Of a DNA stretch of 64,000 nt, positions 55,367-64,000 are shown one piece after another. Positions within the stretch are counted from its first letter, which is position 1, and every line of letters begins with the position of its first letter. A program made the translations under genes and the position numbers. Location of the stretch: contig NZ_CP145904.1 in assembly GCF_036895565.1 (NCBI RefSeq), positions 1,860,001 through 1,924,000 on the forward strand, written 5' to 3'. The DNA comes from Flavobacterium sp. KS-LB2 (GTDB lineage Bacteria > Bacteroidota > Bacteroidia > Flavobacteriales > Flavobacteriaceae). The notes beneath the pieces were generated by a model. That model was not told the origin of the DNA. It ran no database searches and saw nothing but the letters and a program-made list of their open reading frames with translations.

Positions 55367-58195
55367 TTGAACTCCTATTTTAAAATTGCAATTTATGCGT
55401 TTGTTTTATTAGTTTCGATAAAACAGCATGCACAACATCATTCTAAAATGAGTGTTGAGTTGAATTCAAATAACAAAACTGTGGCAATTGAACAAGAAAT
55501 TACTTTTTTCAATCAGTCTAATGATACATTATCAACGATAGTTTTAAATGATTGGAACAATGCATTTTCTGATAAAAACACACCATTAGCCAAACGCTTT
55601 TCGGATGAATTTTATAGAGGTTTTCATTTAGCAAAAGAAGAAGAACGTGGAAGCACGAAAAATGTCTCTATTTTAGATGAAAATAAAGAAGTTTTATCAT
55701 GGAAAAGACCAGATAAAAACCCTGATTTAATTGAAGTTAGACTAGCCGAAAATTTACTTCCGAATCAGAAAATTATTTTACATCTGACTTATCTCACTAA
55801 AATACCAAGTGATAAATTCACAAAATACGGATACAATACTAATGGAAATATCAATTTAAAAAACTGGTTTCTTACACCTACACGTTATGAAGACCATGAT
55901 TTCATACGATACAGCAATACTAATTTAGATGATATCGCCAATGCTTATTCGGGTTTTGAAATTGATTTAAAAATACCTAAAAATTTAGAAGCTATTACTG
56001 ATTTAAAGAGTAGTAAAATAACAACTAACGAAGCTTTTACAACATATAAATTATCAGGGAACAGCAGGACAAATTTCGGTCTAATTATAGAGCCAAAAAG
56101 CTATTTTGAAAGTTTTAAAAATAGTACCGTTGAAGTACTCACTAATTTAAAAAACAACAAATTAGATGCAATTCAAAAAGCGATTGTAATAGATCGTGTG
56201 GTGAATTTCACAAACGATTTAATTGGAAAATATCCACATGAAAAAATTATTGTTTCGCAAGCAGACTACGAGAGGAATCCTTTTTATGGTTTAAACCAAC
56301 TTCCAGCATTTATTAGTCCATTTTCGGACGAATTTCTTTTTGAAATTAAATTTCTAAAAACCTATTTAAATGAATATCTAAAAACAAGTTTGCAATTAGA
56401 CCCCAGAAAAGACAACTGGATATATGATGGTTTGCAGGTTTATGCCATGATGAAATACATGGATGAAAATCACCCAAACACAAAAATGATGGGAAGCGTA
56501 TCGAACATCCGACTCTTGAAGAGTTTTAATATTGCTAATATTGGTTTTAATGATCAGTACAGTTATTTTTATATGCTAATGGCTCGGAAAAATCTAGATC
56601 AAACGCTTGGAGATCCAAAAAACACTTTGATAAAATTCAATGAACAAATAGCCAGTAAATATCGTTCCGGATTAAGTATTCGATTTTTGGATGATTATTT
56701 ACAAAATGGTGCTGTCCCTAAAAGTATCAAACAATTTTACAATCAAAATCAGCTCAAACAAGTTTCCAGAACTGATTTTGAAACCATACTTAAATCAAAT
56801 ACCGATAAAGACATTAACTGGTTTTTTAATACCATAATTAATTCCAGATCTATTATTGATTATAAATTTTCTAGTGTTAAGAAAACCAATGACAGTATCA
56901 CTTTTTCAGTAATAAACAGAACTGGAACTCCTATTCCAATTCCAGTTTATGGTACAAAAAAAGGCGCAGTTGTTTTTAAACAATGGCTGGATATTGAAGA
57001 ATGTGACAGTACTTTTACGATTCAAAGAAATGGAGCCGATAAAATTATTTTAAATTTAAAGAATGAAGTTCCTGAATATAATTTGCGAAACAATTGGAAA
57101 AAACTAGACGGCTTTTTTCCAAATAATCGTCCCGTTAAGTTTGTTTTTTTTAAAGATTTAGAAGATCCCTATTACAACCAAGTTTTATATGTTCCCTCTA
57201 TATATTACAATTTATATGACGGAATAACTCCCGGATTACGATTGCATAATAAAACAATTTTAGACAAGCCTTTTACATTTGATATCAATCCGTCCTACTC
57301 TACTAGATCAAATAATTTATCCGGAATAGCTTCATTTGTAGTCAATCAAAATTATCGAAACAGTACACTTTATAATGTAAAATATTCTTTTAGTGGCTCT
57401 TACTTTCATTATGCACAAGATGCTTCTTACCTTAGATTAAATCCTATGGTGCAAATGAGAATTAGGGAACCCAATTTTAGAGACAACAGAAAACAACTGA
57501 TCCTTTTAAGACAAGTTATTGTAAATAGAGAAGAAAGCGATTTTACAATGGACAATGCTCCATCTAGATATTCCATTTTTGATGCACGTTATATAAATAC
57601 AAAAACAGAAGTAACCAATCATTTTAATTTCAGTTCAGATCTTCAAATCTCAGAGAAATTTGGAAAAATAAACGGCGAAATAGAATACAGAAAGCTTTTT
57701 GAAAACAATCGACAAATTAATTTGCGATTCTATGCGGGAAGTTTTTTATACAATAAAACAGAATCTGATTTTTTTAGTTTCGCCTCAGACAGACCTACGG
57801 ATTATTTGTTTGATTACAACTATTTTGGGCGTTCAGAAAGCACTGGTTTTTACAGCCAACAATTCATATTGGCAGAAGGAGGTTTTAAATCAAAAATGTA
57901 TACTCCCTATGCAAATAGATGGATCACAAGTTTAAATGCAAGTGTTAGTATTTGGAATTGGATAGAAGTTTATGGAGACATCGGTTTTATAAAAAATAAA
58001 AACCAAAATGAAAAATTTTTATATGACAGCGGCATTCGTCTCAATCTGGTTACCGATTACTTTGAGTTGTATTTTCCGGTATATTCAAATAATGGATGGG
58101 AAATTGCACAAAACAATTATAACGAAAAAGTACGCTTTATAGTTACTTTTTCACCTAAAACATTAATCAATCTTTTTAATCGAAAATGGTTCTAA
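55367..58195 (+). CDS. M1 peptidase-like / beta-barrel protein lacking a zinc site
   Basis: A 942-residue protein with three parts: a signal peptide (KIAIYAFVLLVSIKQHAQ), a region of about 500 residues resembling M1 gluzincins, and a C-terminal part of about 300 residues with alternating strands that ends in KWF. The C-terminal aromatic residue and strand pattern suggest an outer-membrane barrel. M1 peptidases need HExxH followed by a downstream Glu. Here the corresponding segment reads FLKTYLNEYLKTSLQLD and then NWIYDGLQVYAMMKY, with no HExxH, so the zinc site appears lost. No ATG precedes the signal peptide: the frame opens at TTG 55367 and an in-frame stop lies just upstream at 55349. A later ATG would remove the signal. 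Confidence 0.72.
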   Translation: MNSYFKIAIYAFVLLVSIKQHAQHHSKMSVELNSNNKTVAIEQEITFFNQSNDTLSTIVLNDWNNAFSDKNTPLAKRFSDEFYRGFHLAKEEERGSTKNVSILDENKEVLSWKRPDKNPDLIEVRLAENLLPNQKIILHLTYLTKIPSDKFTKYGYNTNGNINLKNWFLTPTRYEDHDFIRYSNTNLDDIANAYSGFEIDLKIPKNLEAITDLKSSKITTNEAFTTYKLSGNSRTNFGLIIEPKSYFESFKNSTVEVLTNLKNNKLDAIQKAIVIDRVVNFTNDLIGKYPHEKIIVSQADYERNPFYGLNQLPAFISPFSDEFLFEIKFLKTYLNEYLKTSLQLDPRKDNWIYDGLQVYAMMKYMDENHPNTKMMGSVSNIRLLKSFNIANIGFNDQYSYFYMLMARKNLDQTLGDPKNTLIKFNEQIASKYRSGLSIRFLDDYLQNGAVPKSIKQFYNQNQLKQVSRTDFETILKSNTDKDINWFFNTIINSRSIIDYKFSSVKKTNDSITFSVINRTGTPIPIPVYGTKKGAVVFKQWLDIEECDSTFTIQRNGADKIILNLKNEVPEYNLRNNWKKLDGFFPNNRPVKFVFFKDLEDPYYNQVLYVPSIYYNLYDGITPGLRLHNKTILDKPFTFDINPSYSTRSNNLSGIASFVVNQNYRNSTLYNVKYSFSGSYFHYAQDASYLRLNPMVQMRIREPNFRDNRKQLILLRQVIVNREESDFTMDNAPSRYSIFDARYINTKTEVTNHFNFSSDLQISEKFGKINGEIEYRKLFENNRQINLRFYAGSFLYNKTESDFFSFASDRPTDYLFDYNYFGRSESTGFYSQQFILAEGGFKSKMYTPYANRWITSLNASVSIWNWIEVYGDIGFIKNKNQNEKFLYDSGIRLNLVTDYFELYFPVYSNNGWEIAQNNYNEKVRFIVTFSPKTLINLFNRKWF

Positions 58196-58381
58196 TCCAA
58201 TATTATTTTCATTATTTATTGAATTATTCTTAGTAATTAGCATTTAAAATTACACATAGTAAAAAAATAAAGTTCTTTTAACTAGAATAAATTGAAAAAA
58301 TTAAATTCTATTTCTTTCAATGTATTATGAAAATAGCTAGTTTTTAAGTAAATTTGCCACACAAAGTTATACTTTTCAATT

Positions 58382-60790
58382 ATGATAAAAGAAAAAACCA
58401 ATACTACATTGACATTTGAAGATTTCAAAATCGAAGTGCTGAATGACTATAAATTAGCCATAGTTAGCAGAGAATGCAGTCTTTTAGGACGTAAAGAAGT
58501 ATTGACTGGAAAAGCTAAATTTGGCATTTTTGGTGATGGAAAAGAAGTACCGCAACTAGCCATGGCGAAAGCATTCAAAAATGGTGACTTCCGTTCTGGA
58601 TATTATCGTGATCAAACTTTTATGATGGCTATTGGAGAATTAACGGTACAACAATTTTTTGCCGGTCTATATGGTCATACCGATATTGAACAAGAACCAA
58701 TGTCAGCAGGTAGACAAATGGGCGGTCACTTTGCCACTCATAGCTTAAATGAAGATGGAAGTTGGAAAAACTTAACAAAACAAAAAAACTCAAGTGCTGA
58801 TATATCGCCAACAGCAGGACAAATGCCTCGTTTATTAGGACTTGCGCAAGCGTCAAAAATATACAGACAAGTTTCAGGAATACCAAATGCAACTAACTTT
58901 TCTATTGAAGGAAATGAAATTGCATGGGGAACAATAGGAAATGCAAGTACATCTGAAGGATTGTTTTTTGAAACCATAAATGCTGCAGGTGTCTTACAAG
59001 TTCCTATGGTTATGAGTGTTTGGGACGATGAGTATGGAATTTCAGTACATGCAAAACACCAAACTACAAAAGAAAACATTTCGGAGATTTTAAAAGGATA
59101 CCAAAGAGAAAAAGGAAGTAATGGTTATGAAATCCTAAAAGTAAAAGGTTGGGATTATGCTGACTTAGTTGCTACTTACGAGAAAGCTGCTGATATTGCA
59201 CGTGAAAACCACATTCCAGTTTTGATTCACGTAAATGAATTGACGCAACCTCAAGGACATTCTAGTTCTGGTTCCCACGAAAGATATAAAAACGCAGACC
59301 GATTAGCTTGGGAAAGAGATTTTGATTGTATTCGTCAAATGAAATTGTGGATGATTGCTATCAATATTGCTTCACCAGAAGAAATCGATGCTATTGATGC
59401 TCAAGCAAAAAAAGATGTATTAGAAGGTAAAAAAGCTGCTTGGAATGCTTTTATTGAACCAATAGTTGAAGAACAAAAACAACTCATTGCATTATTAGAA
59501 AAAATAGCGGAGACCAGTAAAAATAAAGATAGAATTTTAAACTATACAGCTGACTTAAGTGGTATAAAATCACCTTTGAAAAAGGAAATTTTAGTGGCGG
59601 CACGTAAAGTTTTGCGTTTAATTTTAAATGAAAACGGAAAAGAAGAATTGTCTCAATGGATTAGTTCTTACGCACAAAAAACACAAGAAAAATTCAGTAG
59701 TAACTTATTTTCTGAAACAGACTTAAATGTCTACTCAGTAGAAAAAGTACTACCATCATACTCAGAAAACGCAAAAGAAGACACAGATGGACGCATGATT
59801 CTTCGTGACAATTTTGATGCAATTTTTACCAAATATCCTGAAACCTTAATTTTTGGTGAAGACGCAGGAGCTATTGGTGATGTAAATCAAGGTTTAGAAG
59901 GAATGCAGGAAAAATATGGAGAATTACGTGTTGCCGATGTGGGAATTCGTGAAGCAACCATACTAGGTCAAGGAATTGGAATGGCACTAAGAGGCTTACG
60001 TCCTATTGCAGAAATTCAATATTTAGATTATTTATTGTACGCAATTCAAATCATGAGTGATGATTTAGCTACATTAAGATACCGTACTGTTGGAAAACAA
60101 AAAGCGCCATTAATCATACGAACACGTGGCCATCGTTTAGAAGGAATTTGGCATTCTGGTTCTCCAATGGGAATGATCATAAACGCGATACGAGGAATCC
60201 ATGTATTGGTTCCAAGAAATATGACACAAGCAGCCGGATTTTATAACAGTTTGTTAGAATGTGACGAGCCCGCTTTAGTAATCGAATGCTTGAATGGGTA
60301 CCGATTAAAAGAAAAAATGCCTTTGAACTATGGAGCATTCAAAACTCCTATTGGGGTTGTGGAAACTTTGAAAGAAGGAGCTGATATTACACTTGTTTCA
60401 TATGGATCAACATTGCGTTTGGTGCAACAAGCTGCAAACGAGTTACTAGAAGTTGGTATTGATTGCGAGATTATCGATTTACAATCATTACTTCCATTTG
60501 ATGTCAATCAAGATGTAGTGAAAAGTATTGCTAAAACAAATCGTCTATTAGTTATTGACGAAGATCTTCCTGGTGGAGCTTCGGCTTATATTTTACAACA
60601 AATTATTGAGCAACAAGATGCTTATGCTTATTTAGATAGTAAACCACAAACTTTAACTGCAAAAGAACACAGACCAGCTTATGGAACAGACGGAGACTAC
60701 TTCTCAAAACCTTCTGCAGAAGATATTTTTGAAAAAGTCTATGCTATGATGAATGAAGTAAATCCTTCAAAATATCCAAGTTTATATTAA
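58382..60790 (+). CDS. Fused alpha/beta E1 component of a 2-oxoacid dehydrogenase
   Basis: An 802-residue thiamine diphosphate enzyme joining an E1 alpha-like half (to about 430) and a transketolase-like E1 beta half (from about 465). The alpha half has the E1 pattern YYRDQTFMMAIG and AGRQMGGHF, but its ThDP motif reads GNASTSEGLFFE and then WDDEYGIS, in place of the usual GDG and NN. The beta half has FGEDAGAIGDVNQGLEGMQE and the C-terminal transketolase end VIDEDLPGGASAYIL. It likely decarboxylates branched-chain or other 2-oxo acids with an E2 partner encoded elsewhere. It is transcribed alone and followed by a terminator. Confidence 0.87.
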   Translation: MIKEKTNTTLTFEDFKIEVLNDYKLAIVSRECSLLGRKEVLTGKAKFGIFGDGKEVPQLAMAKAFKNGDFRSGYYRDQTFMMAIGELTVQQFFAGLYGHTDIEQEPMSAGRQMGGHFATHSLNEDGSWKNLTKQKNSSADISPTAGQMPRLLGLAQASKIYRQVSGIPNATNFSIEGNEIAWGTIGNASTSEGLFFETINAAGVLQVPMVMSVWDDEYGISVHAKHQTTKENISEILKGYQREKGSNGYEILKVKGWDYADLVATYEKAADIARENHIPVLIHVNELTQPQGHSSSGSHERYKNADRLAWERDFDCIRQMKLWMIAINIASPEEIDAIDAQAKKDVLEGKKAAWNAFIEPIVEEQKQLIALLEKIAETSKNKDRILNYTADLSGIKSPLKKEILVAARKVLRLILNENGKEELSQWISSYAQKTQEKFSSNLFSETDLNVYSVEKVLPSYSENAKEDTDGRMILRDNFDAIFTKYPETLIFGEDAGAIGDVNQGLEGMQEKYGELRVADVGIREATILGQGIGMALRGLRPIAEIQYLDYLLYAIQIMSDDLATLRYRTVGKQKAPLIIRTRGHRLEGIWHSGSPMGMIINAIRGIHVLVPRNMTQAAGFYNSLLECDEPALVIECLNGYRLKEKMPLNYGAFKTPIGVVETLKEGADITLVSYGSTLRLVQQAANELLEVGIDCEIIDLQSLLPFDVNQDVVKSIAKTNRLLVIDEDLPGGASAYILQQIIEQQDAYAYLDSKPQTLTAKEHRPAYGTDGDYFSKPSAEDIFEKVYAMMNEVNPSKYPSLY

Positions 60791-60813
60791 AATTAAGTGA
60801 TTTATAAAGTAGT

Positions 60814-60842
60814 ATCCCAATCGTAACTGATTGGGATTTTTA
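60814..60842 (+). terminator. Terminator of the E1 gene
   Basis: ATCCCAATC pairs with GATTGGGAT over a 6-base loop, followed by TTTTT. Confidence 0.88.
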
Positions 60843-60918
60843 TATTATGTCAAATTCTGACTCACATCAATCAAATAAAACAGTATCTTGTACATCAATC
60901 CATTATAAAAAAAATAAA

Positions 60919-61176
60919 ATGAAAAAAGTATCATTGTTTTTAGGAATACTATCACTACTTGCGATCGTTTCCTGCAAGAAAAAAGAAGAAACACCAGTTC
61001 CCGCAACACAAACTGAGACTTCGAGTGAGGCAACTACAACTGTTACTACTGAGGCAAAAGATAGCACATCTATAAAAGTAGGGACAGATGGTATAAATGT
61101 GACTACTAAAGATGGAAAGACTAAAACTAGTGTAGAACTTTCCGGTGGTGAGGCTAAAGTTGAAATCAAGAAATAA
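60919..61176 (+). CDS. Small lipoprotein, hypothetical
   Basis: An 85-residue lipoprotein starting MKKVSLFLGILSLLAIVSC, with lipobox Cys. The mature part is Thr/Glu/Lys-rich: a low-complexity linker (TQTETSSEATTTVTTEAKDS) and a short charged end (KTKTSVELSGGEAKVEIKK). ATG 60919 is chosen because the earlier start would precede the signal by 24 residues. I recognise no family. It is monocistronic with a terminator downstream. Confidence 0.7.
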   Translation: MKKVSLFLGILSLLAIVSCKKKEETPVPATQTETSSEATTTVTTEAKDSTSIKVGTDGINVTTKDGKTKTSVELSGGEAKVEIKK

Positions 61177-61204
61177 TCTCACACTCTATTTACTAATGAG
61201 TTTG

Positions 61205-61240
61205 AATGCCAATAGGACAGATTCTATTGGCATTTTTTAT
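61205..61240 (+). terminator. Terminator of the small lipoprotein gene
   Basis: AATGCCAATAG pairs with CTATTGGCATT over an 8-base loop, followed by TTTT. Confidence 0.85.
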
Positions 61241-61398
61241 TTTATTATTTTAGAAATATTTAAATTTTGATAATTCATAATATTCAGCTAGCTATAGAAG
61301 CTGTTTTTTCACAATTAAAAGTTATAATGCCCGCTTAAGTCTTTTATGTTTCCCTTTTTTATTTTAAATTTAGGATTTATAAAAAATTAACACCAATT

Positions 61399-62076
61399 AT
61401 GACAGTACTGGAAACTATATTAAAAGACATCCAAAATGTAAAAGTAATAGACAAATCAATAGATTACGACCAATACATTCCTTTGGATTTATCTATTAAA
61501 AATGAAAATTTTACAAAACATACTATTGAAAATTCAATTGATTTTGAAAATTACATCGAAAATTATTTAAGTGAAAATAATGGGAAAGTAGCTTTTGGTG
61601 GTTATAATGAAATTAGAAATTTGTACAAACGAAGTGATATTTTTAACGATTCTAAAACGGAAGAAAGAAATATCCATATTGGCTTAGATTTATGGATTAA
61701 AGCTGGAACTCCAGTATTAGCAGCACTTAATGGATTTGTGCATAGTTTTAATTACAATACTGGTATAGGCGATTATGGCCCAACAATTATCTTAGAACAT
61801 AAAATAGAAAATCAAAAATTTTATACTTTATACGGACATCTTTCGTTAGAAAGTATTAACGATATTGAAATTGGTACTATTTTCGAAAAAGGGCAACAAA
61901 TAGCAACTTTAGGAGATGCATCCGTAAATGGAGATTACGCACCTCATTTGCACTTTCAGATTATAGAAGAAATTTCAAATACCTTTGGCGATTATCCTGG
62001 GGTTTGTAGTGAAAAGGACTTAAAACAGTATTTAAAGAACTGTCCAGATCCGAATATCTTATTAAAAATTATATGA
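61399..62076 (+). CDS. M23 family metallopeptidase without signal peptide
   Basis: A 225-residue protein with an M23 (lysostaphin-like) domain in its second half. The zinc ligands are His93 and Asp97 in NIHIGLD and His185 in PHLHF, with catalytic His147 in YGHLS and His183. M23 enzymes cut peptide cross-links of cell-wall peptidoglycan. Unlike most members it has no signal peptide; the first 80 residues are a polar domain. It may act in the cytoplasm or be exported by another route. Its stop overlaps an ATG of the next gene. Confidence 0.88.
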   Translation: MTVLETILKDIQNVKVIDKSIDYDQYIPLDLSIKNENFTKHTIENSIDFENYIENYLSENNGKVAFGGYNEIRNLYKRSDIFNDSKTEERNIHIGLDLWIKAGTPVLAALNGFVHSFNYNTGIGDYGPTIILEHKIENQKFYTLYGHLSLESINDIEIGTIFEKGQQIATLGDASVNGDYAPHLHFQIIEEISNTFGDYPGVCSEKDLKQYLKNCPDPNILLKII

Positions 62077-62078
62077 AT

Positions 62079-62555
62079 ATGAAAAAAATAATTATTGTCT
62101 TTAGTATTCTACTGCTTATTGGATGTAAATCAAAAAAGGTTGTTGTTGCTCCTGAACCGGAAAAGGTTAAAATTGAAAAACTTGGTCTGTCAGAAGTGAA
62201 CGAAAGTCAAAAGAGTAAAGCGTATGAATTAGGAAAAAGAGTCTTAATGACTTGTAATACCTCTAAATTCAAACCCTTCAACCAAAGTGAGGCTACAGCA
62301 TCAGTAATTAATAATACTACTGAAGAAAGACTAACTAAAACCTGTACCAGATTTCGCCAATATTATGGTACTTTTATTGATCTTCAATTAGTTGAAATCT
62401 ATAAAAACAATTTTGACGGAACAACAATTTTTCGCTACAAAGCATTGTATTCAAAAAAAGTAGCCAATAAGGAACTTCGTGTTTCAATGAATCAAGAGAA
62501 TAAAGTTTCGGCTATTAAATCATTAGATTGGGCAAATCCTTTCTCGATGAAATAA
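62079..62555 (+). CDS. Small lipoprotein, hypothetical
   Basis: A 158-residue lipoprotein with signal MKKIIIVFSILLLIGC, Lys/Val-rich linker, and a folded part including ELGKRVLMTCNTSKFKPFNQ, TCTRFRQYYGTFID and FRYKALYSKKVANKELRVSM. I recognise no family, though it resembles small DUF-like domains with an all-beta end. It follows the M23 peptidase gene with overlap of alternative starts, so the two are co-translated. ATG 62079 is chosen over the ATG at 62073 because the lipoprotein signal fits better. Confidence 0.7.
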   Translation: MKKIIIVFSILLLIGCKSKKVVVAPEPEKVKIEKLGLSEVNESQKSKAYELGKRVLMTCNTSKFKPFNQSEATASVINNTTEERLTKTCTRFRQYYGTFIDLQLVEIYKNNFDGTTIFRYKALYSKKVANKELRVSMNQENKVSAIKSLDWANPFSMK

Positions 62556-62603
62556 TTTTAAATAAAAACGATTCCTATTTACGCTCCCTTTTATCCCCAA
62601 GGG

Positions 62604-62642
62604 AAAGCCTCTTTAATCCATTTTTGGACTAAAGAGGCTTTT
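62604..62642 (+). terminator. Terminator of the M23-lipoprotein unit
   Basis: AAAGCCTCTTTA pairs with TAAAGAGGCTTTT, with inner TCCA/TGGA pairing, followed by TGT. Confidence 0.8.
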
Positions 62643-62844
62643 GTAATTTATCACCTATAGGTTTTAATATTGAAATAAAATATTTCGTTTATAAACATCT
62701 TTGCTTTTTCCAACAAATTATTGGCTTGGTTATTGAATATTTATACAAAAAACAAACTCTTTTAAACATTATATAACAAAATTGACATTAAAGCGAGTAC
62801 CTTCACAAAATTTAAATTTATAGCTAAGCAATTAAATAGCCAAT

Positions 62845-63207
62845 ATGCAACATAAAAATACCCCCATAGATAATTCTGACTTAACAAAAGCTGAATCACA
62901 CATCATAGTTGAAATCATACAATACATACCAAATGCAGTTTTAAGTAGAACTATAATAAAAAAAACTACCGGAAACATTACGGCTTTATCATTTGATGCA
63001 GGTGAAGAATTATCAGAAAGAACATCTCCTTTTGACAACTACATCCAAATAATTGATGGAACTGCTGAGATTTTTATAAATGAAACAAAACATTTACTAA
63101 AATTAGGTGAAGGAATAATAATTCCCGCTCACTCCACACATTCATTTAATGCAAGTGTACAATTTAAAATGATTTCAACAACTATAAAGAGCGGCTATGA
63201 AAATTAA
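62845..63207 (+). CDS. Cupin domain protein
   Basis: A 120-residue single-domain cupin. It lacks a signal peptide. The core strands are ITALSFDAGEELSERTSP, QIIDGTAEIFINET and LGEGIIIPAHSTHSF. The second motif has the GEGxxxPAHxxH pattern, while the first lacks the usual His pair, so metal binding is uncertain. Such small cupins act as sensors or isomerases. It precedes the AraC-type regulator with a gap of about 200 bases; a functional link is only a guess. Confidence 0.82.
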   Translation: MQHKNTPIDNSDLTKAESHIIVEIIQYIPNAVLSRTIIKKTTGNITALSFDAGEELSERTSPFDNYIQIIDGTAEIFINETKHLLKLGEGIIIPAHSTHSFNASVQFKMISTTIKSGYEN

Positions 63208-63405
63208 TAATACTTCTATAATAGCATTATTAAGCCATTTTTTTCAAAAAAATAATGCACTATGTCCTACAACTTACTACTAACAATAATTACCATTTAG
63301 CCGTATCTTACATGGATATATTTCTAATTCAGTGTTCATTAGAATATATAATGTAACTTTAACGTGAAAAAAAAATAATTTTTCTAAAACGTAAACGAAA
63401 TATCT

Positions 63406-63978
63406 TTGAAACTATACATAAAATACATGGTAAGTAATCGCTGCAAAATGGCGGTTAAAGAAGAGTTAAAAAAACTCCAATTGCACTTCATGGTTGTTGA
63501 TCTAGGCGAAGTCGAAATCATGGAAAACATTTCGATGGACCAGAGACAACAATTAAAAATTGCACTTTTAGACTCTGGTCTAGAATTAATGGATGATAAA
63601 AAATCCATGCTGATCGAAAAGATTAAGAATGTGATTATTCAAATGGTGCATCATTCAACAGAAAATATAAAAATTAATTTTTCTGATTATCTGAGTCAAC
63701 AACTAAATCATGACTATACCTATCTCTCCAACTTGTTTTCAGAAGTACAAGGAACTACTATTGAGCAGTTTATAATTTCCCATAAAACAGAGCGAATAAA
63801 AGAATTGATTATTTATGGTGAATTAAACATCACTGAAATCGCATGGAAAATGAACTACAGTAGTGTAGCACATTTATCCAGCCAGTTTAAAAAAGTTACT
63901 GGCCTCTCTCCTTCTCATTTTAAACAATTAAAAGATAAAAGGCGAAGCCCTATTGAAGAAATTGGCAATTTAAAATAA
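63406..63978 (+). CDS. AraC-family transcriptional regulator
   Basis: A protein with a C-terminal AraC-type DNA-binding region of two helix-turn-helix motifs (YLSNLFSEVQGTTIEQFIIS and ELNITEIAWKMNYSSVAHLS). The short N-terminal part (LYIKYMVSNRCKMAVKEELK) looks like a ferredoxin-like, HMA-type fold with a single Cys. I recall close relatives beginning at this point, so I use the TTG at 63406. An ATG at 63427 would shorten it by 7 residues, and the -7-like TATCTTTG at 63401-63408 overlaps the TTG, so the start is open. No target can be named. Confidence 0.85.
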   Translation: MKLYIKYMVSNRCKMAVKEELKKLQLHFMVVDLGEVEIMENISMDQRQQLKIALLDSGLELMDDKKSMLIEKIKNVIIQMVHHSTENIKINFSDYLSQQLNHDYTYLSNLFSEVQGTTIEQFIISHKTERIKELIIYGELNITEIAWKMNYSSVAHLSSQFKKVTGLSPSHFKQLKDKRRSPIEEIGNLK

Positions 63979-64000
63979 AAAAGAAATTCGAATCAATTTT

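Overview
The window reads as core chromosome of a Flavobacterium-like member of the Bacteroidota. The evidence is the low G+C, the gliding genes gldF and gldG, an rRNA operon ordered 16S, tRNA-Ile, tRNA-Ala, 23S, start codons that mostly lack Shine-Dalgarno sequences, and promoters of the Bacteroidota form TTG-N19/21-TAnnTTTGC. I saw no prophage, insertion sequence, CRISPR array or obvious defence island.

Layout. Positions 1-2860 hold an rRNA operon on the minus strand, with the 23S gene cut by the window edge and three tandem promoters upstream of 16S. Positions 3450-12000 are housekeeping and peptidase genes: a DUF4294 protein, an M42 aminopeptidase, a DUF1801 protein, purC, an S9 peptidase, a HAD phosphatase and a PhoH ATPase. 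Positions 12000-17000 are a plus-strand run: SAM hydroxide adenosyltransferase, a small monooxygenase-like protein, gldF, gldG and dnaN. Positions 17000-29100 hold a MutS-like membrane ATPase, two tandem universal stress proteins, mnmE, a saccharopine dehydrogenase-like gene, a decayed 2OG-Fe(II) oxygenase, a MoxR-type ATPase with its VWA partner, a YchJ protein and two very small genes. Positions 29400-36150 carry a CHASE/PAS histidine kinase with a receiver protein, a J-domain/KTSC protein, a DUF4369-thioredoxin lipoprotein gene split by an in-frame TGA, and tRNA-Tyr. Positions 36150-54400 carry envelope and metabolic genes: SIMPL protein, rhomboid protease, acyltransferase, a PLP enzyme, a DM13 lipoprotein with a barrel partner, a metzincin-like lipoprotein, glmM, an ACP phosphodiesterase-like gene with two tandem gamma-glutamyltransferase lipoproteins, an AlkD-like protein, a ClC channel and uvrA. 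Positions 54500-64000 hold a LOG-family protein, a peptidase-like/beta-barrel protein without a zinc site, a fused E1 dehydrogenase, small lipoproteins, an M23 peptidase lacking a signal peptide, a cupin and an AraC-type regulator.

The most interesting signals are not a new gene cluster. They are: (1) a dispersed element of about 80 bp with conserved arms and an exchangeable centre, in two clear copies and one looser copy; (2) three tandem rrn promoters sharing a TTTGCACCC start region with the tRNA-Tyr promoter; (3) two interrupted genes, one by an in-frame TGA and one by a homopolymer frameshift plus loss of its iron ligands; (4) a repeat-like insert read in frame inside mnmE; (5) a degenerate second copy of the tRNA-Tyr 3' end with its terminator. 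All calls come from reading the sequence; no database was searched.
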